Source: Emiliania huxleyi CCMP1516 (Eukaryota; Haptophyta; Isochrysidales; Noelaerhabdaceae). From it: a stretch of DNA of 64,000 nt. Below the pieces are notes generated by a model. The model was given only the letters and a program-made list of their open reading frames with translations. It did not search any database and was not told the DNA's origin. This document shows positions 28,749 to 38,911 of the stretch, in pieces. Numbering within the stretch: position 1 is the first letter of the stretch; the number at the start of each line of letters is the position of its first letter. Location: contig NW_005201144.1 in assembly GCF_000372725.1 (NCBI RefSeq), positions 1 through 64,000 of the forward strand. Reading direction: 5' to 3'. Position numbers and translations under genes: made by a program.

Positions 28749-30722
28749 CTATGAGCGCTGGGCCGCGTCCGCCGCCTTCCTTGCAGCGGCCGCCTTGGCC
28801 CTCGCAGCGGCCGCGCGCTTCGCCTTTGCGGCGGCCATCGCCGCCTCAGCTGCCGCAAGTGCCGCGGCCGCGGCTTCCTCCTCGGCCGCGGCTTCCTCCT
28901 CCTCCGCCTCTGCCTCCTCCTCCTCTTCCTCAGCCTCCTCGGCCAAGCGCTCCGCCTCGACCATCTCAGCTAAAGCCGCTGCCTGGCTCTCCGCCGTGAT
29001 GCCGAGCCGGATCCTCTCCTCGTGACAACTTTCGAGAAGCCTGATCAATCTCGCCTCCTCGGCCTTCTTCGCGGCCTCGGCTGCGGCTGCCTCCGACGGC
29101 ACCTCGGCACCCTCTGATGGCGCCTCTGCACCCTCCGCCGGCGCCTCGGGCTCCTGCGACGGCCCAGCGCCGCCGCTCCCGCCGCCCTTCTTCTTCTTCT
29201 TGCCCTTCTTGCCCTTGCCGCGCTTCTCCGCCTCGACCTCCGCCAGCAGCTCGTCGGCGTGCCGCGCCGCCTCCGCCTCCGCCGCCGCCCTCTCCGCCGC
29301 CCTCTCCGCCGCCTCCGCAGCCCTCGCCGCCTCCTTCGCCACCGCCTCGGCCGCCCTCTGGGCCGCCGCATGCTCCTCGAGGGCGCGCACGCACTCGGCG
29401 TTGCCCTCCTCCTTGGCAATCTGCAGCGCTGTGCGTCCAGCCGCCGAGCGCAGTTCCATGTCGGCGCCCGCCCGCAGCAGGCAGAGTACGGCCGCGGGGT
29501 GGTCCCAGACAGCGGCGAACATCAGCGCGGTGTTGCCGGCATTGTCCTGCCTGTTGATCTCCGCGCCGTGATGCAGCAGCAGCTCGGACACCCGCTCGTG
29601 GCCCAGGAGGGCGGCGAACATCAGCGCGGTGCTGCCGACGCTGTTCCGAAGGTCGATCGAAGCGCCACGCTGCAGCAGCGCCGCGGCCAGCCGCTCGTGG
29701 CCGTAGTAGGCGGCGTACATCAGGAGCGTAATGCCACTCGCACCCTCATCAGCGAAAGTCGCGTCCACCCGCCCGCCGCTGTCGAGCCACACCAGCACCG
29801 CCGCCTCGTCGCCTTGCTTAGCCACCTCCACGATCTCCTCGGGGACGGCGTCCTCGCCCGTTCCGCTCTCCACGCCGCCGGAAGAGGACGCGGCAGTTGA
29901 TGCCGCTGCCCCCTTGCCCGAGGCGGCATCGCCGTCCGCCCCTGCGCCGCCTGCGCCGACGTCCTCGGGAACAGGCCCGCTGCTGCCGCCCGAAGCGCTG
30001 CCTGCCCCCGCGCCGCCCGCCTCGACCGCCGCCGCGTCCCGCCTCTCCGCCGCCACCTCGCCGAGAAACGTCTTGACAGCGGCAACGCACTCGGTGTGAC
30101 CCTTCTCCTTGGCGATCTGCAGCGCCGTCTTGCCCGCCGCAGTGCGCAGCGCCATGTCTGCGCCCGCCCGCAACAACTGGAGCACGACGGCAGAACGGCC
30201 GTGGAAGGCGGCGCTCACGAGCGCAGTGTAGCCGTCGCTGTCCTGCAGGTCGACCTCTGCCCCGTGCCGCAAAAGCAGCTCGACCATGCTCTCGTTCCCC
30301 CTGAGGGCTGCGCACAGCAGCGCGGTGCAACCGACGCTGCTCTGCAGGTTTATCTCCGCCCCGTGCCGCAGCAGCGTCTCGACCACCTGCACGTGGCCGA
30401 TGGTGGCGGCGGCAATCAGCGCTGTAGTGCCGACGCTGTCTTGCGCGTTCGGCTTCGCGCCCCGCTTCAGCAGAAGTTCGATCAGCTGCTTGTGACCGTG
30501 TCCGGCGGCGATCAGCTGGAGCGTACAGCCACTCACACCGCGACGCACGCACGTCGCATCAACCCGCCCGTCCCCGGCGAGCCACGTCTGCACCACGCCC
30601 GCCTTGCCGTCCGCCGCCGCGGCTTGGATCTTTTTCGGCAGCGCGAGCGGCGCAGCCTGTGGCGTCGTCGAAGCGTGTCCGCGCCGGGAGGTGGCCGAGC
30701 CAGCTTTTGGTCGGCCAGGCAT
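28749..30722 (-). CDS. Ankyrin-repeat protein with acidic Ala/Glu coiled-coil tail
   Basis: 657 aa from the Met in PMPGRPKAGS; the frame extends further upstream without a better start. Two ankyrin blocks (~35-215 and ~275-420) each open with the family cap (VVQTWLAGDGRVDATCVRRG and AVLVWLDSGGRVDATFADEG). The repeats look like VGTTALIAAATIGHVQVVET. A Ser/Gly-rich linker separates the blocks. The C-terminal ~240 residues are an Ala/Glu helix with a Lys/Gly stretch (KGKKGKKKKKGG) and then an Ala/Glu/Lys coiled coil. It lacks the U-box of the paralogues at 1475 and 7173, so it may act as a scaffold. A spliced U-box exon was not found downstream. Confidence 0.78.
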   Translation of the reverse strand: MPGRPKAGSATSRRGHASTTPQAAPLALPKKIQAAAADGKAGVVQTWLAGDGRVDATCVRRGVSGCTLQLIAAGHGHKQLIELLLKRGAKPNAQDSVGTTALIAAATIGHVQVVETLLRHGAEINLQSSVGCTALLCAALRGNESMVELLLRHGAEVDLQDSDGYTALVSAAFHGRSAVVLQLLRAGADMALRTAAGKTALQIAKEKGHTECVAAVKTFLGEVAAERRDAAAVEAGGAGAGSASGGSSGPVPEDVGAGGAGADGDAASGKGAAASTAASSSGGVESGTGEDAVPEEIVEVAKQGDEAAVLVWLDSGGRVDATFADEGASGITLLMYAAYYGHERLAAALLQRGASIDLRNSVGSTALMFAALLGHERVSELLLHHGAEINRQDNAGNTALMFAAVWDHPAAVLCLLRAGADMELRSAAGRTALQIAKEEGNAECVRALEEHAAAQRAAEAVAKEAARAAEAAERAAERAAAEAEAARHADELLAEVEAEKRGKGKKGKKKKKGGGSGGAGPSQEPEAPAEGAEAPSEGAEVPSEAAAAEAAKKAEEARLIRLLESCHEERIRLGITAESQAAALAEMVEAERLAEEAEEEEEEAEAEEEEAAAEEEAAAAALAAAEAAMAAAKAKRAAAARAKAAAARKAADAAQRS

Positions 30723-31311
30723 GGGAGCGCTCGTCGCAAAGAGAGAGCACACGGACGTTGCCGTTCCCAGGTTGTGGGGGCGCGGGAATAAAGAAATTAC
30801 ACCTAGTTTCATGCAACCAAGATGGCGATGTGTAGGAACTGCACTCAAGTCCGACCAAGCCTGGCTGTTCTTCGCCCTTACTGCGCCCCCCTGTTCGCGC
30901 GCGCGCGAGGCGTGCAGACAGGATTGCCAGGTGAGAACGAATGGCGCGGTTCACACGCCTTCGGGAGAGAGAGAGATTTTTAGCAATACCAAACAACTCT
31001 AACACTCACACGTTTTGTTTTGTCGCCTTCGTCATTTGTTCACCCAAGAGTTTGATTCGTTCGCGAAGGAAGGCCCACAGGAGCCAGCGGCACCCACCCA
31101 CACACACGCAAGACGCACCACCCAAGAAGAGACTCTCTCGCACCCACGAAACATCAAGGCATTTTTGCGCCGCCGTGGGGGTAGGGTGAACTCCTTAGGG
31201 CATTTCCCGTTTTTCACACACGGTCCGCCTATTTTGGCGCGTGTCTTCGGTGTTTTCCTCGCCGTTTCTCCGCCGAGCCCGACCACCGAGTCCCTACTTC
31301 TTCCTTTTTCC
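30723..31311. other. Divergent intergenic region
   Basis: Lies between two genes transcribed away from each other. A weak AT-core motif (GAGATTTTTAGCAATACC) occurs near 30967. No gene seen. Confidence 0.4.
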
Positions 31312-33541
31312 ATGTGCCGCGCAGCCGACCTCGAGAAGGGACTGCCGCCCAAGGTGCGCTCCCACCAGCCCAGACGCCTCCCTCTCTCTCCTCTCCTCAC
31401 GCGCTCGCCCTCGCACAGCTCCAACACATGGATCCTCGCCATCGTGATCGTCGCGCCTTGCACTGGCTCTCACGCACTCGGCCCTCTCACAGGCGCGCTC
31501 CAACACATGGATCATCGCCATCGTGATCGTCACGCTTGCACTGGCTCTCGGCCTCGGTGTCGGTCTCGGTGTCGGACTGAACAAGAAGGAGGACTCCACG
31601 ATCTCCACGTACTCCACCATCGCCGACGTCGCCTGCGGCACGAACGCCCCGGCGCAGTTCTCCACGCTCTGTACCGCGATCGCTGCGTCTCCCACGGTCC
31701 TCGCCGCGCTCTCCGCCGCGGGCACCTACACGGTCTTTGCTCCGAACAACGACGCGTTTGATGCCCTTCCAGACGGAGCGCTCGCCGACCTGCTCAAGCC
31801 CGAGAACCAGCCCGCACTCACAAACCTCCTGCTGAAGCACACCCTCGGGTCCAAGGTGCCGGCGGCGGACGCGCTGAACCTCGTCAACGAGCCTGTCGAC
31901 ACCCTGGCCTCCACCAACAGCATCGCGGAGAAGATCGTTGTCGACGGCAACGGCACCGCCGGGCCCGTCACCATCACGCCCGCCATCGTTGGAGGATCTG
32001 CTGAGGTGGTCGCCCCCAACCTCGCCGAGGCCGACAACGGCAATAGCGTGATCCACGAGATCAACAAGGTGATCGCGACGTGGTCCTACATGTCCATCGC
32101 CCAGGTCGCCTGCGACCCTAGCCTCGACGCCACCGTCGGCACGCTCTGCGCCGCGGTCGGAGCGTCTTCTGCGGTGGCTGACGCGCTCTCGAACTCCGGG
32201 TCCTACACCGTCTTTGCCCCAACGAACGGCGCGTTTGCTGCCCTCGACCAGACCTTCCTCCAAAGCGTGCTCGCGGACGATGCAACCGTCACCGCCCTCC
32301 TCCAGAAGCACGCCCTCGGCTCCGTGGTCCCAGCGTCAGTCGCGCTGACGCTCGAGAACTCCGCCCAAACCACGCTGAACGGAGAGGACATCACGGTCGA
32401 CGGCTCGACCGGCTCCGTCCTCGTCACGCCCAGTATCCTCGGCGGCCCTTCCACCGTGATCTCCGCCGACGTCCAGACCAGCAACGGCGTGATCCACGTC
32501 GTGGACAAGGTGCTCGCTCTGGCGGCCCTGGTGCCTCCCCCGTCTCCGCCACCGCCGGTGCCTCCCCCGTCTTCGCCGCCGCCGCCCACCATCGCCGACG
32601 TCGCCTGCGGCACGAACGCCCCGGCGCAGTTCTCCACGCTCTGTGCCGCGATCGCTGCGTCTCCCACGGTCCTCGCCGCGCTCTCCGCCGCGGGCACCTA
32701 CACGGTCTTTGCTCCGAACAACGACGCGTTTGATGCCCTTCCAGACGGAGCGCTCGCCGACCTGCTCAAGCCCGAGAACCAGCCCGCACTCACAAACCTC
32801 CTGCTGAAGCACACCCTCGGGTCCAAGGTGCCGGCGGCGGACGCGCTGAACCTCGTCAACGAGCCTGTCGACACCCTGGCCTCCACCAACAGCATCGCGG
32901 AGAAGATCGTTGTCGACGGCAACGGCACCGCCGGGCCCGTCACCATCACGCCCGCCATCGTTGGAGGATCTGCTGAGGTGGTCGCCCCCAACCTCGCCGA
33001 GGCCGACAACGGTGGTAGCGTGATCCACGAGATCAACAAGGTGATCGCGACGTGGTCCTACATGTCCATCGCCCAGGTCGCCTGCGACCCTAGCCTCGAC
33101 GCCACCGTCGGCACGCTCTGCGCCGCGGTCGGAGCGTCTTCTGCGGTGGCTGACGCGCTCTCGAACTCCGGGTCCTACACCGTCTTTGCCCCAACGAACG
33201 GCGCGTTTGCTGCCCTCGACCAGACCTTCCTCCAAAGCGTGCTCGCGGACGATGCAACCGTCACCGCCCTCCTCCAGAAGCACGCCCTCGGCTCCGAGGT
33301 CCCAGCGTCAGTCGCGCTGACGCTCGAGAACTCCGCCCAAACCACGCTGAACGGAGAGGACATCACGGTCGACGGCTCGACCGGCTCCGTCCTCGTCACG
33401 CCCAGTATCCTCGGCGGCCCTTCCACCGTGATCTCCGCCGACGTCCAGACCAGCAACGGCGTGATCCACGTCGTGGACAAGGTGCTCGCTCTGGCGGCCC
33501 TGGTGCCTCCCCCGTCTCCGCCGCCGCCGGCGGCCCCCTGA
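31312..33541 (+). CDS. Membrane-anchored protein with four fasciclin (FAS1) domains
   Basis: Exons 31312-31353 (MCRAADLEKGLPPK) and 31493-33541 give 696 aa, joined in frame by a GT-AG intron. A short cytosolic start is followed by a membrane helix (WIIAIVIVTLALALGLGVGL), then FAS1 domains at about 50-185, 190-325, 375-510 and 515-645. Each has the YTVFAP(N/T)N.AF block and a V(I/V)HVVDKVL-type end. A Pro-rich linker (PPPSPPPPVPPPSSPPPP) separates the two pairs, and another ends the protein. FAS1 domains mediate adhesion and matrix contact. The two halves are almost identical 972-bp repeats. Confidence 0.85.
31354..31492 (+). other. Intron containing a duplicate of the downstream exon start
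   Basis: GT-AG intron of the FAS1 gene. Positions ~31413-31470 repeat the first ~55 bases of exon 2 (CTCCAACACATGGATC, CGCCATCGTGATCGTC, TTGCACTGGCTCTC). The intron's first 15 bases (GTGCGCTCCCACCAG) also resemble the exon start (GCGCGCTCCAACACA). Confidence 0.7.
31616..33540 (+). repeat. 972-bp tandem duplication of a FAS1 pair
   Basis: 31616-32587 and 32588 onward differ at only a handful of positions over more than 900 bases (for example CAATAGCGTG versus GGTAGCGTG). Confidence 0.85.
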
Positions 33542-33983
33542 TCGACGTGTGTGCTCTTTGAGGAGGGGGTGGGGGAGAAGCGCTAGTATGACCTCGGCGA
33601 ATAGCTCGAAACGGAGGAGGCGGCGCCGAGGAGTCCATTATCGTACTCCCACCGGTCGCATGAACGTCTGTAGACGAGCACGTACTGTTGCGGGGCGTGG
33701 GTTGAGGATTGTCAAGCGCGCGTGCGTTACCCAAGAGCCAAGTCCGTCCGTCCGGAGCCCCCTCCATGTGTCTGCGTGCGCTCCACAGTGTGCGTTGTCT
33801 ATTCCGGACGCTGACTCCGTGACTGAGCGGACTGCTGTGTACTACATACTTGTTGTAGATTCAAACAGGCGCGGCCACTCTCCACGATGCACGCGCGCGT
33901 ACACAGTGATCAGTGTGCACAATCCGGCTCGCTCGTTGGGACCCGCGCGGCCCCCCCTCCGGCCGCCCGACAGGGAATTGGTC
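33542..33983. other. Intergenic, convergent genes
   Basis: No gene seen in this stretch. Confidence 0.4.
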
Positions 33984-34910
33984 TCACACCTCCACGTCGT
34001 CCGGCAGCGAACCGGGAGGGGCCTCGCCGATCGGCACCACCGAGTCGACGGTGCCGTCGCCCGTCGAGTCAATGGCCACCGAGTCGGGCACCTTGAAAGG
34101 GAATGGTGGGGTGGGGTGAGGTGGGAGGGGGAGAGGTACATTCCTCCACGCGCTAGTGGGTGGGGCAGGGGCCAGGCTATCCCTCTCACACCTTGTCAAT
34201 TGTGGTGTCGAGCAGCTGGCCCGGCGTCAGCCGCGTGAAGCAGCGCTCGCGAATGCGGCGCGCCTCCCCCCCCTCCATCTCCTTCGAGCCCGTGAAAGCG
34301 TCGTAGTACTTCCTCATCTCGCGCACGTCGTCCGGAGAGCCGAGCAGCACAGGCACCCGCTGGTGCACGCTCTGCGGGACCAGGTCCATGATGCGCGTCT
34401 TGCCGGTCAAGGCGAGGCCACCCGCCTGCAGGAAGGTTCCAGGAATGCCATCGGCGCCGCCTCGTACAGCAGGCGAAGCTTGCCGTTTGCATTCTTTGAG
34501 TCTGCGGGGTAGCCAAAGATGCCTCCGTAGAGCAGCGTCCGGTGCACGTCGCCAACCACCGACCCAATGTACCTCGCGGTGTAGCGCTCGCCGCTCTCTC
34601 CGTTGCCGTCCTGCAGGTCCTCGATGTACGTCCGCAGCGGCGCGTCCCACGTTGAGCGAGTAGATCGCCTCGTTGAGCGAGTAGATCGCGCCTCGCTGCG
34701 GCACCGCCACGTTCGGTTGCGTCAGTACACACTCGCCGATGTGCGGGTCAAGCGTGAAGATCTGCACGCCGGCACCGAGCGTGAGGGCGAAGAAGGTGGA
34801 GGAGGAGTAGAGGCAGTAGCCCGACGCGAGCCCGACGAGCGACGAGCCCGGCTGCAGTGTCGCTGCCATGCACTCCTCAGAGACGGCGTAGCGTAGCGAC
34901 GCCTTGACGA
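33984..34910 (-). pseudogene. Fructose-1,6-bisphosphatase, 3' part with frameshifts
   Basis: Reads [40 protein letters not shown] and RGAIYSLNE, then continues one frame over ([65 protein letters not shown]). It returns to the first frame ([36 protein letters not shown]). These are the conserved C-terminal FBPase motifs of the Calvin cycle and gluconeogenesis. The first shift sits at a tandem copy of GCGATCTACTCGCTCAACGAG-type sequence (~34650-34690), the second near 34437. A last exon 33984-34091 (VPDSVAIDSTGDGTVDSVV) can be joined across a GT-AG intron. The N-terminal half, including the metal-site DPLDGS region, is absent. Broken gene, or consensus errors. Confidence 0.65.
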
Positions 34911-35155
34911 TCGAGATGAGCGCGCTCGAGGCTCGCCCACCTACTGCCCCTGAGAGTTGGTTACCGAGTGGGATCAGCTCCCCCCCTTGGGATCGAAGCT
35001 TCCACGACCTCTCGCACCCAACAGCACAGGCGGGATCAGAGAGAGACTCCGCACCGGACACCGCCCGGGCACAGACCCCCTACCCGTCGGACTACGCCTG
35101 GACCACTCACAAAGATCTGCGATCGATTCTTTTTCTTGGCGCTTCAGTCACATTG
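34911..35155. other. 5' region of the next gene
   Basis: Nothing recognisable; missing FBPase exons were looked for and not found. Confidence 0.35.
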
Positions 35156-37799
35156 ATGCGGCGCTCGAGCAGCTCGCGATCTGACTTGAACAGCCTCCCG
35201 GACACGCCCGAATCGCCCAAGAGGCTGCCAGAGGACCCTGAGCCGCCCAGCTCCGGCGTGGGAGTCCCGCCCGAGCAGCTTCATGGCGGCGACGGTGCTG
35301 TTGTGCACGAAGGAACGCAGCGAACGGGACGCGTGAGCACAGGCCGCTCGGGCAAGTCCAAGCGCGTGCTGCGCGCGGAGAGGCGGCTGCGCGCCGGAGC
35401 TGGGACGCCGCCCGACGGCGACCGGCTCGGCCGCGTCTCTCCCGGCGGCTTGTCGCCCGGCCGCCTCAGTGGCCGAGGGAGCCCCGTGTCGCCGATCGAG
35501 TCGGCGCTCGGCGAAGTCGGCAGGCTGTGGGGCGTCCTCCGCCAAGAGCTGGCACGCGAGACGCCGTACGTGCCGGGCCTCTCGATCCACACGCCGAAGC
35601 GGCGGTGGCAGCTGACCGCCGCTTCGCTCACCTTGCTCGGCGCCGCGAAGGCGGGCGACGCGCTGCGCATACGGCGGCTGCTCCGCAGGTCACACACACA
35701 CACGCACACACACACACACACCGCTCACCCACGCGCACTGGGCCTTGCACTTTGAATGCCGTGGGGCTCCTGTCGTTAGACGTGGAGACGCGAGGGTCGC
35801 CCCCCCCTTGCCCCACCACCTCGTGTGTGTGGAGAAGTTTACCTTACCTTACCTTACCTGCTCTGCAGGCACGGCGCGAAGCTGCCGACGGTCTTCGAGG
35901 TCGTCACCGAGGCGGTGGAGATGCAGCGGAGGCAGTCCTTCGCGCTGCGGCGGGGCGAGGCGTCGGTCGGCGGTGGAGGTGCGGTGACAGTGCCCCCGCG
36001 CGGCGCCATGAGCGAGCCGCTGGCACGTCGCGCCGTGCCGCCGCCGCCGCCGGCGGCAGGTGCGGCGGCAAGGGCGGCGGCAAGGGCGGCGGAAGGGGCG
36101 GCGGCAGGGGCGGCGGCAGGGGCGGCGGAAGGGGCGGCGGAAGGGGCGGCGGAGGAGGCTGCCGGCACTTCCGATCTTAGCACCGGGCTGAGCGCGCCGG
36201 CAGAGGCCGTGGTCATCTCTCCCGGCACCGCAGTCCCCCGGCCGCGCCCATATCTCCCCGGATCTCCCCAGATCTCGCCATGTGCCTCCCCACACACCTT
36301 GGGGCCAGATCTCGCCGTCCCTCCCGCAGGCTCGGAGCTTCTCCTCTCCTCCTCCTCTCCTCCTCCCCCCCTGCTCCCCCCTGCTCCCCCCTTGCCCCAC
36401 CGCCTCGCGTGTGTGTGGAGAAGTGCACCTTCCCTTCCCTCGCCTCAGGCCACGCCGAGATTGTCAGCTTGCTGCTCGAGGCGGGCGCGGAGCCGGACGC
36501 GCGGAGCCACGACGGCGTGAGTGGGGTCGTCCTCGCTGCCGAGCACGGGCATCTCGAGGTCATGGCGAGATCTGGCGAGACGGAGAGGCATGGCGCGATC
36601 GGGCGAGAGGGAGGACGATCGGCCGTAACTCCCGAGGCGAGGCACGAGAGTCGTCGGTTGAGCTAGGGAGCCTGGCGAGGGACGCCACCAGTCCTCGACA
36701 GACCTCTGGTACTCCACACTGTCCGTGCGCCGGGCGTCGCACTCTGACTTTGAATGTGCACTGGGGGGTGTTGCCTGCCTGCTCGACCTGCCTGTCTGGG
36801 AGTGGAGCCTTGCGAGAAGGCCCTTTGATCCCCCACCCCCTCGAGTGTGTGTGGAGGACGTTACCTCACCAGCCGAATCACCAGCCGAATCGCCACAGGT
36901 GGTGCGCCTCCTCGTCTCCGCCGGCGCGGAGGCGCTGTGCTGCTGCTCGGATGGCAACCTCGGGGAATCTCGGGGAATCTCGGGGAATCTCGGGGAATCT
37001 CGGGGAATAGGCGCTCTGCTGCTGCTCGGACGGCAGCACCGCGCTGCACCTCGCAAGCCGCGGCGGTCACCCGCAGGTCGTGTCGTATCTCCTCGGCGCG
37101 GGGTGCGCCGTCAACGCGACCGACCACGCGGGCCTCACGCCGCTGCTATGCGCGGCGGCGGCGCTGGAGACGGACGCGCACGTCGAGGTGATCCTGCGGC
37201 TGCTGCAGGAGGGCGCCGACCCCGACGCCAAGAGGCTCGACGACGACCTGTGCGCGCTGGAGCTGGTCGAGCTGGCGTCGCCCTTGACGCTGCTGCAGCA
37301 CCGCACCCCGTCCGGCGAGGCGGGCGGCGGTGCTGGGGTGGGCGGCGAGGCGGGCGGCAGCGAGAGCGGCGGTGGGGCGGGCGGTGAGGCGGGCGGCGGC
37401 GAGGAGGGCGGCGGTGGGGCGGGCGGCGGTGAGGAGGGCGGCGGTGGGGCGGGCGGCGGTGGGGCGGGCGGCGGTGGGGCGGGCGGCGGTGGGGCGGGCG
37501 GCGGCGCGGGCGGCAAAGAGCAGGGCGGCGAGGCGGGAGGTGGAGTCGGCGGCGGCGGCGGGCAGGCGATCGCGACGACGAGCGGCGATGCGGCGAGTGA
37601 AGCGGCACGTGAAGCGGCAGGTGAAGCGGCAAGCCGGAGGGTCAGGGCCGCGGCCAGCACTCGCCGGCAGCAGCGGGCGGCGAGGGTTGCGCTCGCGCTG
37701 GTCGCGGCGAGGAGCGCGCGCGCCGACCTCGGCGAGGGGCTGTGCAACTCCATCGCCCGCGCGCCCGTCGCGGCATTGGGGCATTGTTTGTTGAGCTGA
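35156..37799 (+). CDS. Ankyrin-repeat protein, at least five exons, introns of introner and decamer type
   Basis: Exons: 35156-35688, 35869-~36220 (3' border not resolved), 36449-36558, 36899-36931 and 37011-37799. The joins at 35688/35869, 36558/36899 and 36931/37011 are in frame. The N-terminal ~150 residues are Ser/Pro/Arg-rich. Ankyrin-like repeats begin at LGAAKAGDALRIRRLLRRHG and continue as GHAEIVSLLLEAGAEPDARS, GHLEVVRLLVSAGAEALCCC, GSTALHLASRGGHPQVVSYL and AGLTPLLCAAAALETDAHVE. A long Gly/Ala-rich low-complexity stretch follows, then a basic Ala/Arg helix. No enzymatic domain is seen. Intron 35689-35868 is an introner copy; 36932-37010 is GC-AG and filled with decamers. The stop lies inside a 28-bp tandem duplicate. 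Confidence 0.7.
35689..35868 (+). repeat. Introner-like element, copy C, forming an intron
   Basis: GT-AG intron. After a short CA repeat it has GCTCACCCACGCGCACTGGG, GCACTTTGAATGCCGTGGGG, GGAGACGCGAGGGTCG, CTTGCCCCACCAC and TGTGTGTGTGGAGAA, ending with repeated TTACC and CTGCTCTGCAG. The exon before it ends CTGCTCCGCAG, 10 of 11 bases the same. Confidence 0.8.
36380..36448 (+). repeat. Introner-like element, partial copy D
   Basis: Only the 3' half is recognisable: CTTGCCCCACCGC, CGTGTGTGTGGAGAAG and a TTCCC-rich acceptor tract ending CTCAG. Confidence 0.6.
36710..36898 (+). repeat. Introner-like element, divergent copy E
   Basis: Shows GACTTTGAATG, a TGCCTG-rich stretch, a degraded CCCCACCCCC and GTGTGTGTGGAGGACGTTAC before the acceptor CCACAG. 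Upstream bases of the same intron carry GCGAGATCTGGCGAGA-type repeats. Confidence 0.5.
36932..37010 (+). repeat. GC-AG intron of GGGGAATCTC decamers bounded by a 26-bp duplication
   Basis: The donor side GCGCTGTGCTGCTGCTCGG continues into five copies of the decamer CGGGGAATCT and ends TAG. The next exon starts GCGCTCTGCTGCTGCTCGG; 23 of 26 bases match the intron start. Splicing restores a clean ankyrin repeat. Confidence 0.75.
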
Positions 37800-37829
37800 T
37801 CCATTGGGGCATTGTTTGTTGAGCTGATC
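37774..37829 (+). repeat. 28-bp tandem duplication over a stop codon
   Basis: CATTGGGGCATTGTTTGTTG plus AGCTGATC occurs twice in direct succession. The first copy carries the stop of the ankyrin gene. Confidence 0.85.
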
Positions 37830-38911
37830 GACGCCTGATAGTTTTGACACGCACGCATGTCATGGTGGAGGGAGGGTCAGGCGTGCCTTAGCTCTAAGCT
37901 ACATGCGTACAGCCGCGTGGATGCCCTCTCTGTCTACGTTATGGGCTGACGGTGACGCGTCACACAGACAATAACATGACGACACGTGTACGGCGCTAGG
38001 GAACCGCGTCGCCCCCGGAGCCGGTCGTCGACCCCCTTATCCTTTGGGTTTGGCCGCATTGGCGTTGGGTAAAGCGTAGCGTTTAAGATTAAGTGAGTGT
38101 GTGAGACGGTTGGTTAGAGCGCGAGGATTGATGTCGTTCGGGTGTGACGCGCTACCGGTACCGCTAGCCCCGCGAGCGTGGAGTGTACTGAAGTTCCTAC
38201 TTACTCATACTCACTAGGGGGTGGACAGCGCCCCAAAATCCACCACTGTGGGATTTCGCGCAATCGCTTGACTCTGTAGAGCTCGCCTATCCCTGCGGTG
38301 AGCGCTGTGGTCGCCGCAGACTGGCTCCGACTTGACGGGCGCATGGAGACACGTGATGCCTCCATGCGCCCATCGAGTCAAAATCGACATGCGAGGCGAC
38401 TTTGGCCCGCCAGAGGGATAGGCGGCGTTTTGCTTTTGGGCGACAACAGCGCTGTGACCGCGAAGTGGCGGTGGACATGCTCCCATGTTGCCGACGCGGC
38501 GCCGGAGTGGCCGGCACTGCTCGCCGTGACCACGACGGCTACTCTGATACTCCGGGCCGACCCGTCCTACCCGACGGTGGCACTCTTCCACGTCTCGCTC
38601 ACGCTGAGAAAAATTCTGAAACGGCGTGCAGCAGAGTCACCGACGAGTCGGTCCGCGTGCCTCCTCGTGTCCCGTAAAACTCACTTTGGCCTCACTGAGC
38701 AAGCCCTCAATCCTGTAGTTGTAAAGAATTTAAAGAAAAACAAATGGAAGCGATGGATTATCCAAACCCGGGCGCATCCGCCCAAAAACGTCCGCCGCTC
38801 GCGACTACGCCCCGCGGCCGATTCGTGTCCCCCCAGTGCTTTGCCGGCGGTGACGTGGGCGCTGGCGTGTAAAGTCAGCGGCAAGATACGTGTGCAGCCG
38901 CTGGTTGCGCC
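37830..38911. other. Intergenic, ~1.1 kb
   Basis: No gene or known RNA is recognisable. A short AT-rich stretch (TTGTAAAGAATTTAAAG) near 38720 resembles the AT-core element weakly. Confidence 0.4.

Noticed and set aside
32203-33480. Long minus-strand frames opposite the FAS1 gene
   Set aside because: Shadow frames of a GC-rich coding strand; the plus strand has clear FAS1 domains.
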